Positions 13,611-35,000 of a DNA stretch of 64,000 bases are shown here, piece after piece. The position numbers and the translations under genes were made by a program. The stretch is from contig VXCM01001396.1 in assembly GCA_014773175.1 (NCBI GenBank), positions 62,001-126,000 on the forward strand, given 5' to 3'. Position 1 is the first letter of the stretch. Each line of letters opens with the position of its first letter. Below the pieces are notes generated by a model that worked only from the letters and a program-made list of their open reading frames with translations, was not told the origin of the DNA and made no database searches. The DNA is from Lucifuga dentata. Taxonomy: Eukaryota; Chordata; Actinopteri; Ophidiiformes; Bythitidae.

Positions 13611-13739
13611 TAAACTATTTTCCAGAAAATTTAATTTTGCAAAAAAAAATTTCTTGTTTAAAGAAGAAGAAAAGGCTTTTTCTTCTTCTTTAAACCAGAA
13701 AAAAATTAAAAATTTTCAATTTTCTGGAAAACGGGTTTA
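13611..13739. repeat. Long imperfect inverted repeat (about 60-bp arms)
   Basis: The outer arms are TAAACTATTTTCCAGAAAA and its complement at TTTTCTGGAAAACGGGTTTA. The inner arms are GTTTAAAGAAGAAGAAAA and TTTTTCTTCTTCTTTAAAC, with almost no loop. Transcribed either way, it would fold into one long stem. It is followed by (atgg)n at 13744-13760. It could be a small inverted-repeat transposon remnant or a hairpin RNA source. Confidence 0.75.
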
Positions 13740-14285
13740 GAAAATGGATGGATGGATGGATAGTTGCAAATCCTGAAATAAATTAAACTGAAAGATATTA
13801 CATAATTTTATTCCATTTGCTGATTACTAGAATTGATTTGATATACTGTATATTCATGCCTGAAGGACTCGTTTTCTTGAATTACAATTGTTGTGATGTA
13901 CACAGCAGAGACTACAGGAAGGTATCTAAGTGGACCAGAAATTCCCCCCCCCCAAAAAAAACGATCTATTATTCAAATTACAATAATAAAAGCGTCTTAA
14001 TTTTCATTGGAATTGCTTCTAGATGCAACGAGAACATGCTTGAAATTCCAAACTGTAGGGAGCATTCCATGGAGGTGTCTTGAAAGCCACAGATCTCAGG
14101 GAATAATCATCAACTTATTCTGAACCCTCGTCGACACCTACAGTAGCAGACAGGTTATAGTCACTTTGTGCATTTAATGGCCAGGTGCTGCAGATGGTTG
14201 CTGTGACATTCCATTTCCATTTCCTGTTTAGTTACTATAGTTAGAATACTCTTAGAATACATGGATTTTCTACAGATTCTAGGTC

Positions 14286-14321
<36 letters not shown>

Positions 14322-15289
14322 CTTATCCAAAGAATGGGGAAGGCATGTAAACTGAACTTTAAGGACAGAGAGATAGGCTGAGAGATTAACTCAAGCATAA
14401 GACAGGCTAAGTGGCCCTTTAAAACTTCTATTTCCTCTCCAGACTATAACTCCACCAAACAGGCATTCTTTAGTCGAGCTGTACCCATATTAGGAACGTG
14501 TTACCTGATATCAAGCAGAACACACGCCTGAGAGGATAAAATGTCGTCACTCTTGGCTGTAGAAGTAGCAGCTTCCTTTTTGCGCCACTCTTCTTTTCGC
14601 CTGCGTATTGAGTGGAAAGTATTACATAATCACTGTTATTTATTTATTAGTTTTTGTAATCCTTGGCAGGGGAGAATGAAAATAATCTTCAATCAATCAT
14701 TACATCATGAAGATGAGACTTTTACCAAGTTGGTAGAAGAATACTTCATCAGCGGAGATGAACAAGGCGCAGAGCCACGAGTGTGTGGTTGTCTGAGTGA
14801 AGACTGCCCACAGTTGGCAGTTTAGGAGGCCTCAGCTGCCTCCCAGACAAAACTCTGGGAAAAAAAGTTCATTGTGCCTGGATGTACATGTTTCAGGAAT
14901 CAAATACAATTTAGAGAACACTTAATCAGTAAAACCAAAACTGACAGAATTAGTTTTGGCACCATTTCACGTTTCTTTAGATCCATATTTCTGGAAATAT
15001 GGGTTAACGGATATGTTGCAAATCTGTTTGTAATCCTGTTTTCAATCACTTTTGGCGCTGATGTAATGATCTGTGGAACTTTTCAGCTACACAATCCAGA
15101 TATTCAAAGTCATGAAACGAGATAAATGAGGAGGCATTACAGTGAGAGCTTTAATCAAAAGCACAGGCTTCTGTTTATTGAGCGTTGCACGCACATGACC
15201 AGGTGAGGGCGTATTTACACAGATGTAAACAGTCAGAACCTGCAGCACAGAGGAAGAGACACGCACAGACACACACATGATGTGTACGC

Positions 15290-15293
<4 letters not shown>

Positions 15294-15329
<36 letters not shown>

Positions 15330-15348
15330 NCACACATGATGTGTACGC

Positions 15349-15388
<40 letters not shown>
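15294..15388. repeat. (CA)n microsatellite with N seam
   Basis: Two CA runs flank the single N at 15330, and 'cacatgatgtgtacgcgcaaacac' occurs on both sides of the seam, so part of this tract is probably an assembly duplication. Confidence 0.85.
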
Positions 15389-15389
<1 letters not shown>

Positions 15390-15521
15390 ACATAGGATTT
15401 GCAGTATAAAGATAGATTGGTCTGTCTGAAAATAAAGTACAGCAGGCCCCTTTGGTCAGCAAATTCAAATAAGATCCCAAAAGATCAAAGCCCATCACAT
15501 ATCACAGGTTACCATCCAAAC

Positions 15522-15524
<3 letters not shown>

Positions 15525-15568
<44 letters not shown>
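15525..15568. repeat. (GA)n microsatellite
   Basis: An uninterrupted AG/GA run of about 22 units, just before the TTAA element at 15714. Confidence 0.95.
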
Positions 15569-15569
<1 letters not shown>

Positions 15570-15713
15570 ACACTGCAAGTCTGGTTGTACTTATTTTTGT
15601 CTTTTTTCCCCCCAAGAAATCAGAGTTCAACATCGCTGGAGGAAGAATGAGTCTGATTGAGTCTGATTGATGCTCTGTCTACTTCACAACCACATCAGTT
15701 TGTTCTAACACAC

Positions 15714-16277
15714 TTAAAGGACCATACCACCCATTTTGCATGTTTGAGCCTAATATATTCAATTTTCATTTACATAAGGTTACTGACAATCATTTCCCAA
15801 AGGATAAAACTGTATTTCAGTTTTCCTGATAATCTTTCAAAATCAAATATGCAAGTGATACACCCACCTTAAAAATCGATGTTTCGCCTGCTAATAGTTA
15901 CACAGCCTTATGATGTCACAGTCTTTTAAATTTTTCGATAAATGCAGGTCTTTTATATTCCCCGGTGAAACATACATTCACTTCACGCTTTTTTGGTGCT
16001 TAAACGCTAAAATTATGAAACTTTGAAAAAAAACTTGAATATACGTCTTGTTCGCAATGATGATTACCTATCGCAAGAACATTTCAAGTATCAACAAGTT
16101 GATTTTAATAGCATACCAGAATGAACTGAAACCAATGGCAGTCTGGAAGGTAGGAATTTTTTTTTTAAATTCACCGTTCCAGTAGTATGCTTTGGGAAAT
16201 GACTGTCAGTAACGTTACGTGTATGGAAATTGAATATATTAGACTCAAACATGCAAAATGGTGGTATGGTCCTTTAA
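15714..16277. mobile_element. TTAA-flanked inverted-repeat element, copy 2 (well preserved)
   Basis: Flanked on both sides by TTAA. The left end, AGGACCATACCACCCATTTT, and the right end, in reverse complement, share an inverted repeat of about 85 bp. It contains the word for ATGCAAAATGG, the word TATATTCAATTTTCAT and, at its inner edge, CTGACAATCATTTCCCAAAG. The length is 564 bp with no ORF. Duplicated TTAA plus terminal inverted repeats suggests a non-autonomous piggyBac-like element; no transposase is present to prove the class. It is a good reference copy for the family. Confidence 0.85.
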
Positions 16278-16801
16278 ATATCTGAATGGCAAAGTGATAA
16301 TATGGGACAGTAAAGACTTCTGACCATCCCAACTGCCACATGGAATTATTTCTCTCCAAAGCAAGATAACTGATCAGTAAATTGACCTACTTTCAACATG
16401 AATTCTGAGACAAGTTTGCTCGTTTTACTGCCACCTTCCAAAACACAAGCAACAGAAAACAGAATACATAAAAGTAGCAGTTAACTTAAATAAGAAACAT
16501 AAGAAGAAAATAACATAGAAAACATTCAAGGGATGAGTGCAAATTATTCAACTTCTTTTAACATCATCTGTTTCCTTCTACAAATACAATTTGACAATAC
16601 AAAGTATAAAATGATGGGAGGAACATAATAATTTCCCAGACAACGTGGTGTCAAAAGGCATGTCTGATTTAAAAAGAAAATGTCGACAACAACGTGTTGA
16701 CATGTTGAATTAGAAGTTCCTGCACAGCAGAAGATAACTGTGGAAGGAAAAGCGAGAGGATATCCAAGTCTGCTCTTCTTTCCATGTCTGTATCACCCTC
16801 C

Positions 16802-16802
<1 letters not shown>

Positions 16803-16855
<53 letters not shown>
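16803..16855. repeat. (CA)n microsatellite
   Basis: A CA run of about 26 units in the interval downstream of slc9a6. Confidence 0.95.
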
Positions 16856-16857
<2 letters not shown>

Positions 16858-18843
16858 GAAAAATTGTCCCCACATATCTCTTTCTCTTTCTATTATCCCA
16901 AATTTCTCTCATTGTTTAATTTAACTATTCTTATTTTCATCCTCATCCAGCAAAATCACAACCAAAGGACAAACAGCATTGTTATTAAAGCCACCATGTT
17001 AGAGTGTTTTCTCGTCAGTCCACATCAACACTGCGTTACTAGGGTAACACCCTATCAACGCTTCCTGTTAAACCATATTAACAGCTGCTACTGTGCACTC
17101 AAGGGAGATAAAAAAAAAAAAAAAANAAAAAAAAAAAAAAACTTTATTTTTTCCAGGAAAACCACCAAAGTCACCAAAATAGCCTCTACAGTGTACAATA
17201 TGGAGTACACTAGGATTACATGCTAAATGTAATATAATCATCTCTAAGTACCTTTCTATGATATGCGATACCTTAATCCGTCATTCCTTCTAATGTTATA
17301 AATACTTTTTTTAAGCTAGCAAACCATTAACACCACAGAAACCAGTTGTGTGGGGTTTAAAAACACAAATAACTGCTGAACCACCTCAGTACCTAAATAT
17401 CTGTTCATTTCATGGATGGAATAATTCGTATTTTTAAAATCATACTTCTGATTTCATGAAAAAAATTTATAAATCCAAAATAGATACACATTTGCCTACA
17501 CTGTATGCAGAAAATCAATTGTGTGCTTACAAATACCATCTTATTAAATTCCTTTCACTATCAAAATCTTTTATCCTTGTGATTTCAGACTAAAATAATG
17601 AGTAAATTCCGTCCAAAGTCTGCACTTTTGGGCTTAACAAAGACACCAATGCACGACTGCGACAGAAAATGTGTTCACAATGTTAAACGGATATGAGAAA
17701 TCAGATGTAGCTTAGCATATTGACGCCACCTTGCAGAAGGAATACAAAACACTGAGGCTGCCTGCTTTCAGTTTTCACAAAATGTCAAAAGCAGGACAGA
17801 AATGGCACAAGCTTTCACTGTTAAAAACGCATTTGGATCTCTTTTTTCAAAATGACAGCCCTTCAGTCTGCGGTGAGCGACGTCAGCTTCTAAAATAAGG
17901 TGTAAGTTCCCTCTCTGTGTCACAGTCAAAGGTCACTGGGAGAGATCCACAATGTTTACTGCCAGGTTACTGCATTACAATGTTACACACTATTTACAGG
18001 CAAAGAGCACAAACCGATGGCCGAAACACCCGCTGAGTATTTTGCTACCTTATAGCCAGAGCTGTTTGTTTTTTGATTTTTTTTTTTTTTTANTTTTTTT
18101 TTTTTTTTAAACAAAGAAAAAACTACAACCGCACAACTGCCCATTCTGAATTTACAGTTCAGTATGGGTTGCCAGGCATAAAACTACAACTCCCAGGCAC
18201 TTGATTGTAAGCGAAGGTATAGTAATGTTGTCCACTGGGTCAGCATGCCTCTTATCCCACGACGTGACACACAGAGAGAAGGCAGCAACATTCAAGATCA
18301 GACCCAAAGCAAAAACCCACAACCTCCCGGACTTCCATACATACAAAACAAAAAAAGCATCCTTAGCATGCATATCAAAGTTATAGTAATCCTGTGACAT
18401 ACTGTACAAATGACCTAATAGTTGGTACTTTGACTTGCATTTACAGACTAACACATGCTGCTGGAGCTCTGTGCAATGCTACTGTATTGTGACTGCCGCA
18501 CAAATTTAAGCCATACTACGACAAAGAGAAACTGATTTTCCGTTGAAAACCAAAACCCTGTAAATAAATCAACTATATTACAGTCAGATTCCAGAGAAGT
18601 GTGGGAATAAGCAGAATCAGGATGAGGTAGAGACAGTGATTTGCCACTACAGGAAGTGAGAAGATGCAGTTGTGAGGAAATGCGTGGAAAGAAGGAGAGT
18701 CGGGTATTAGTCTTCTTAGTCTCAAGTGGCTCGGGTCAGTTAGGTGAGTTGGACGGTTGTGTTGAAAGACCACTCTCTCACTTCCGTAAGCGGTGGTNGG
18801 GTCAGTTAGGTGAGTTGGACGGTTGTGTTGAAAGACCACTCTC

Positions 18844-28065
<9,222 letters not shown>

Positions 28066-29169
28066 ATCGGCTCTTCGTCGGCCAATTGCTGCAATGTCGT
28101 GGTGGATAAAATCAAACTTTGCGGTAATATGATAGGATCTGGGAGGTAGACAGCAGAAAGACGACAGCAACACAGCAATCGATACCGGCCCGGAAGTGAA
28201 AAGTATTTTTTCCAGAAAGTGCACAATGTTAATTTCGATGTAAAAGCACCACTCGAAAATTTGACTGCGTTAAATCGATACTTTGAAATAAATTGTGTCA
28301 CCAGACATTGTATGTCATTATTTAAGAAGAAATGTAATTGACTAAAAATAGACCATGGAGTAATTTCATGTCTAGTGCACTAGTTAAAGCTGGGAACTCT
28401 TATTGTGAAGTTTGATTTTTATCACATTGAACTGGAAGTGAGATTAAAAAATATATATATAAATATATAATATTATATATAATATAAAATAATATCTTAA
28501 TATTATTATGATAGCAACACTGAGTCAAACTGTAGTCTATACTATACGAAAAATATTGTGGTCAAAATACTATGTATTAAATTCGAAAACTTGTTGATTA
28601 TGTCCGGCTCGGAGTGGTCAGGGTGTATAAGGTTGTTTCACTAATAACAGTGGAACTCATATACACGAATAAGAAATGATAATTTCAATATTTTACAAAA
28701 TAAGTTATATCCGAGTGGATTGTTTATGTCTTAAAAAGGCTTTTCGAAATATAGTAAATCTCGCGAGACAGAAAAATCAAGAATTCATGTGGTGTTCGTG
28801 GTGTATCTGAAAAAAATCTTTCTATGTGTAAAAATAGGGAATGCAAAAGGCGGTGAGTGTGCTTAGTGCCTATCTAAAACTACGTTCGTAATTGTAATTG
28901 TCGCCTACATTATATTTTAGGACTTTTGTATGTCAATACTAATATTTACGTATATCGTAGCACGTCGTGGGAGCCGAAACGGGTGAGACCGATATTTTTG
29001 TTCGGACTTTAACGCGGCAGGAGTCTGCAGAAAACCATCAGTTTTTCATGTCTTTCCTGGAGCTAAACGGCGTCAATATTAATCAAAAACGCTTGTTCAC
29101 CCTTGTTTCCTTGCGTGTCGTTTTTGAACACATTTAAACAGCTATCCCAATCAAGCTACGAAAACAACA
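28066..29169. promoter_or_regulatory. Head-to-head promoter interval, slc9a6 / taf7
   Basis: The 1.1 kb between the slc9a6 ATG (minus) and the taf7 ATG (plus) should hold both 5' UTRs and a shared promoter region. A 10-bp palindrome, TCTCGCGAGA, lies at 28759-28768; from memory this is a known element of TATA-less, often bidirectional vertebrate promoters. CpGs are more common toward 28950-29130. An AT-rich tract (28447-28510) lies nearer slc9a6. No TATA box is placed convincingly. Transcription start sites are not determined. Confidence 0.6.
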
Positions 29170-31967
29170 ATGACGTCTAAAATAAAAGGTAATAGCTTGT
29201 GAAATTAATTTACCTCACCGAGCTAACGTTAGCTGCATTTGCTTATGTTCGTTTTATAAATATGCTGCCATGCTAATGCTAATATGCTGAAACAAAAATG
29301 AATCGTAGAGTATTATCATGTTACGCATAAATCCAGTGTTCACATTTTAAAGTTTGCATGTTAGGAGGTAGATTGTATCTGTGACATTACATGTAACTCG
29401 CTAATGGTACTTACATTGTCGTAACAGCACGGAGCAATGCTAAAATGCTGTATTCACTACTGCCTGATCTGGAATAACGTTAACGTTACTTTTAATGTAA
29501 CGTATTAAGGTAAACCTGTTATTCCAGTTGACTCACATTTTACTGGTAATTAAAAACCATAAAAAACCAACTGTTTGAATAAACACGTATAACGCCAAGA
29601 GTTATTTTCCCAATGAGAAATCAAAGGAAACGTCACTCCAGCGTGATAAACCATACACTCGTAATTCAGCATGAACATGACCATAAAACTAAGTAGTTAT
29701 ATATTCATGTTAATAAAATATGTCTGGATTCTTGGCAGAGTCCTAGTTGGATGTGTATATTCAGGAGTTATATAAACAAGGGAACTGTTCCACTAGTTTC
29801 ACTCTTGTTGGCAATGTGATCTCTTTATACAGTTGGAAAAGCTGGCTCTAAGAATAAGGAGGATGCTCCGTATGAGTTGGAGAGCCAGTTTATCCTGAGG
29901 CTACCCACGGTGAGAGTGCTGCACAGACTGAAAATTCTAATTTTAATGTAACTTAAAGCTTATATAGGTAGTGGGGTAAGTGCTTTTACCCAAGTGTTCT
30001 GAAAGTGATGATTTGATTCATGATTTTATTATTTTTTTCAGGAATATGCCTCAACAGTAAGAAGGATTGCCCAGTCTAGCAGTATGAACATGAAAGACAG
30101 ACTCACCATCGAGCTGCACCGTAAGCTACTTTCCTTGTGGCCATTACATAGGTTTATTGTCTGACCTGTAAGACAGCATCATTGTTCCAAACTTAAGTGA
30201 AATTTGTCTTAGGTGTTGCTCTCAAGTGTCATGTTAGCTGTCAGCTTAGTCAGTCAATTACCCAGTCCAACACTGAAGACTGGAAGTTTTAGTTGTGTTT
30301 TTTTTTTTTTTTTTTTTTTCTAATTCCACACCGCACATACATTATAGCAAAACACAAATTTTAAATATATGACAAAGTTTGTGATATCCAGTGATAAATC
30401 TGCATTCTCAGTATCGGCTGATGGCAATTTATAGTAGTTTTGTCCTGCAGTACTTGGGCAGTTAAAATTGGCATCTTTCTGATTAATCTTGTCTAGGCAT
30501 GTCACTTAATGCAACTGTCAAACTGGTAATAGAAAAAAGTATAATGATCTTTAATAAAAAACAGTTATTAGAACACTTTATGTCAAGCATGTCTGAAATG
30601 TTTAACTTGTTTAGCACCAACAGGTGTACTTTGAACTTCTTCAAAAAGGCACATTTGTATCGGCCTGTATGGATGGGAAGAAATGTGGATATTGTAATTT
30701 AAAAAAAAAAAAAAAAAANAAAAAAAAAAAAAAAAACAAACAAAAACACATTGGTGCATTAATTTTTTATTTGATCAAATAAATTTACATTATTTATAAA
30801 AAAAAAAGTAACAAAAAGTCACAACATACAAAATATCCACCTTTATGCTGCCTCTCTTCCTTGTAGCGGATGGTCGTCATGGCATAGTGAGAGTAGACCG
30901 GGTCCCTTTGGCCTGCAAACTGGTGGATCTGCCTTGTATGATTGAATCTCTAAAAACAGTGGACAAAAAGACCGTTTATAAGACTGCTGATGTCTGTCAG
31001 GTACAACTGCACTGTGACATTACATTTACAATTTCATCTTCTACACTTTTTGCAAGTTTACGAAAAATAATTGCAATTATTGTAAGTATTGATTGCATTT
31101 TCACATGTTTGCATTAATGTTTGAAACTTTCACTTTGTCTTATTTCTTGTTAGTTACAATGTGATTATAACATTAATTAGCAGAAGCACATTTCATTCAT
31201 CCTTCATTTCAGATGCTAGTATGTACACTAGATGGAGACCTTTACCCTCCTTTAGAGGAGCCCACTGGCACTGACCCCAAGAATAAGAAGAAGGACAAAG
31301 ACAAGGACAAAAAATTTATCTGGAACCACGGCAGTAAGTCAACAAACATTTCCACACAGACAAATTGTGCTGAGTTCAGACTTTTGAGCTGTGACAGTTG
31401 AAAATTTCACACATCAGTAATTCAGGAAGTGCATTTGCCCTTCACAGTTGATTGAGCCATTTTGACTTCACTAACCCTCTTGTTTTGGTCTCCAGTCACT
31501 TGCCCTCTGAAGAACACACGCAAGAGAAGATTTCGGAAAACAGCAAAAAAGAAGGTTTCCGCATTTTTATTTCCCATTCAGCACTCTGCTCTCCTTTCTT
31601 ATCCATCTCTTTAGCATTGATCATCCATCACCTTCCCAGGCTTCATTCCAACACGACATTTACATTTCATAAGATAGCTACTGTGGTGGAAGTGAAAACT
31701 AAGATTTACATATAAATAAAGCCTTTCAATCTGTTTTGCCCCAAAGGCATGCAAAAAAGCTATTTCAGTATTGCTTTGATCAAAGTGAAAGTGAGCGTGT
31801 GAGCAATACACTACTACTTTGTCTTTTAAGTAAATCGTTCTGAAGGTGCTGAGTAGGGCCATATTGATTTGGTCCCTCTGTTTTTAATCACTAATGTACT
31901 TTCTGGCATAGGGCCAACAGCTATTTTTGAGAGAGGAAGGGAGATAATCTGATAATGCTGTGTAACC

Positions 31968-32003
<36 letters not shown>

Positions 32004-35000
32004 GTACATTGAATCACCTGATGTGGAAAAGGAGGTGAAGAGATTGCTGAGCACGGATGCAGATGCTGTCAGTGTCCGTATCCTTTTAGCCACCTACAAA
32101 TATACGAAGGTTCAACATGAAAAGCTGAATTTTACTCTCTGTGAGGATTGTGAGAAGAGCAAATCCAAAAATGATGCTGGCATTTATCTCCGTTAATACA
32201 AAAGTAGACTGTACATCATAATTTAGCATCAGTAGGAATGATTTTTTTTTTATTTTGTCAATGTTAAATCTAACCCTACTCATGACATGTATCCTTTAGA
32301 AAAAAAAAAAGCNTTTATTTTGTCAATGTTAAATCTAACCCTACTCATGACATGTATCCTTTAGAAAAAAAAAAAGCATCAGAGCGATAACACTGTTTTG
32401 CCTTTAATGCCATGCTCTCTTTATAGGACAGAGCTAACCTCAGTCTCACCCAATAGTAATATGTAATGTTTCTGTGATAATGTTCTCTCAGATGGATTGT
32501 GAAATATGCCTAAGCCAGAATATGTTGATGCAAACCCCAAATTGGGACTCCTACGCTCACCTGACTTGACTCATCTAATGCCTAATGACACACACTTTGT
32601 AAGGAGGCTATTACTGCTGTAATGAGGGATGAAACTTGCCTGGCAGGATAAGAGATGCTCTGAATGGCTGCTTACTATGTGTTCATTGACGTGACCTGTG
32701 CATTATCTTTGCTTAGTTAGTCACAGTGATGCTAGGTTGCAATTATAGTTTAAGCTCGGCATACAGCAGCAATCATTTTACTTGACACACTAAATATTAA
32801 GGTAGTTTCCCGTGGACTATCATTAATTTTCATCATTCATTTCAATGTTAAAAAAGAGAGAAAGTGAGAATTTTGAAGCAGTAGAAGAAGTCTGAGCAGC
32901 ATGTACAGAAAGATCGTTTACCTTGACCCGTGGTGTTCAGGGTGGGAAATAATAGCAGAGGACGAGTCCAAGGAAGGAGACCAGCATGGCTCTCTGGCCA
33001 ACCTCGACTCGTCACCTGGCACTTCTGGACACAAGATGGGCCACGGGTCCTCTGGTAAGAGAAACATGTTTGGTTTTTTGGGGATTTTTTTTTATAGGGA
33101 AGAAGATGCTATGAGTTGGAGGCTCAGGCAGACATTGGTGCAAGCCTGTGGTGGATCAGGTGGGCAGAACCTGAACACCATGTAAAAACCTCTCTCACTT
33201 TGAGTGCACGCCTGCTCAGCTGAAGAAGCGAAACAGACATTAGTGTTTACCTCCGTTACGTGGACCGTACCAATGCAAACTCAGCAGGTATAGAAGCCAG
33301 TTTTCTCTGTAATCATAATTGATGAATAAACTAGAATACCAGTACGGATTCTTTCCCTCTTGATTCTAAACACGCATGTCACGTCATGACTCATTAATGC
33401 TTCTGCCACATGGTATGAAGTGGCGTATGCTGAAGCCTTAGTTACTAAGTTACTTAGTTATTAAGATTACTATAATCAGTTTTGCCTCTAGATTCCTCAG
33501 AAGACATTCCTTAATTCTAGGTGCCCATTATGCATTACCTTTTAGGTGCTCAGGAGTGATTAGTGCTCCCTATTTGCTGTGATGGCACCTAAGAGACACG
33601 ATGAACAAAACATTTAAGTAATGCCTATGCCTAGCCACTACAATTAGCAGACCACTGATTTGCTTATAATAATAAACAATCACTCTATGCTCATCTTACT
33701 TCCGCTTTTCTGCTAACGAGCTCAGTTTTTGTGCTTTGGTTGGATCTTTAGGACTTTGTGTAGTATAAACAGCAGATGCCATATTTCTCCTAATTGCTGT
33801 GCTTTGCAAGAACTGTTTAACATAAACAAACCAAAGAACACACTTTTATTCCTTATGCTGGAGTTTTATGGATTTTGGGGCCTTGCAGATATAGAGTATA
33901 TGCTGTAATTCAGTTCATCATTGTGAGTGAAAATGTTGTAAACAAACAAACTTGGCAGGATGCTCCCAAGCAACTAAAAACAGTGTGAACAAGAGACTTT
34001 TTTTATTGGGGGGNAGTTAAAATATTACACCTCATTTATTTTTTGAAGTACCTTTTACCCCACTGACTCACCGCCAACTGTTAAATAGTCTGCTTTTTCA
34101 TTGGTTCAGTAGGTCAGTTTTTGTTTTCGAAAACATCCAATGCAAATTTTCTGGCAATTGGCCATTATGTTTTTAATCAGCTTAAAAAGTTCTAAGTAAC
34201 ACAACACTAGCACACCACAGGTGGTATGTGCTGTTCTAAAAAAAAGTCACTTATAATTTACATATTTTTTACCACAGTGTAAGTACATTTTCTCAAAAGG
34301 TGAAAGCTTTTTAAAAAATCGCCATCAAGACCAATTATTTCTCTTCTCAGAGATGTTGTGGGTGTTCGATGTATTTTTCAGTAGTTATTGTAAATTCCAG
34401 ATGGCCTGAAAGTAAACTACTTTTCTTTGCCATGTATGAGAAGTTGTCATGACCATCATGAGCAGGCTGAGTGTTTAGAATTCAGCCTTTCTCTTACCAA
34501 GTCATAGCAGATCATTTCCCATTTTAACTTTGTTTTAACACCATCCTGTCGTCATTGTGACCCAGACAAGTGTTCCAAAGTCTTTCTGTTGCTGTGTTTG
34601 AATCCATGTTCCACCACAGCCCAGCACGATGAGCTGAGAGAGATCTTCAACGACATCAGCAGCTCCAGTGAGGATGAAGAAGACGAAGGGGACCGGCACG
34701 AAGACGAGGACCTGAATATTATGGACACAGAGGACGACCTGGTCCGACAGCTCCAAGACAAACTCAATGAGTCTGATTCTGCACAGCATGAAACGGATAG
34801 AAACAGCCAAATAGGTAAGAGGATGTCAGGCTTCCAATCAGCTCTGGAAACATCTGGAAAACCTATTAGGAAATTTGAAAGTCTTGTGACAGGACACAAC
34901 ACAATATTATTGCTGAGAGCTTATAGAATATTGATACTTTAACCAATTTGTCCCTATTTTAAAAAGTCTGGTGTTCTTTTAAGAAATTCAGTTCTGGAAG

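Larger units (their letters stand above)
11641..18843. other. Repeat-rich interval between fhl1 and slc9a6 (includes slc9a6 3' UTR)
   Basis: No gene can be supported here. The right-hand part, just below 18844, should contain the slc9a6 3' UTR; its poly(A) site was not fixed. Contents are a short tandem repeat (about 12525-12740), hairpins (13411-13464 and 13611-13739), a TTAA element (15714-16277), microsatellites and several single-N seams within poly-A/T runs. ORFs here translate microsatellites or lack family resemblance. Confidence 0.6.
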
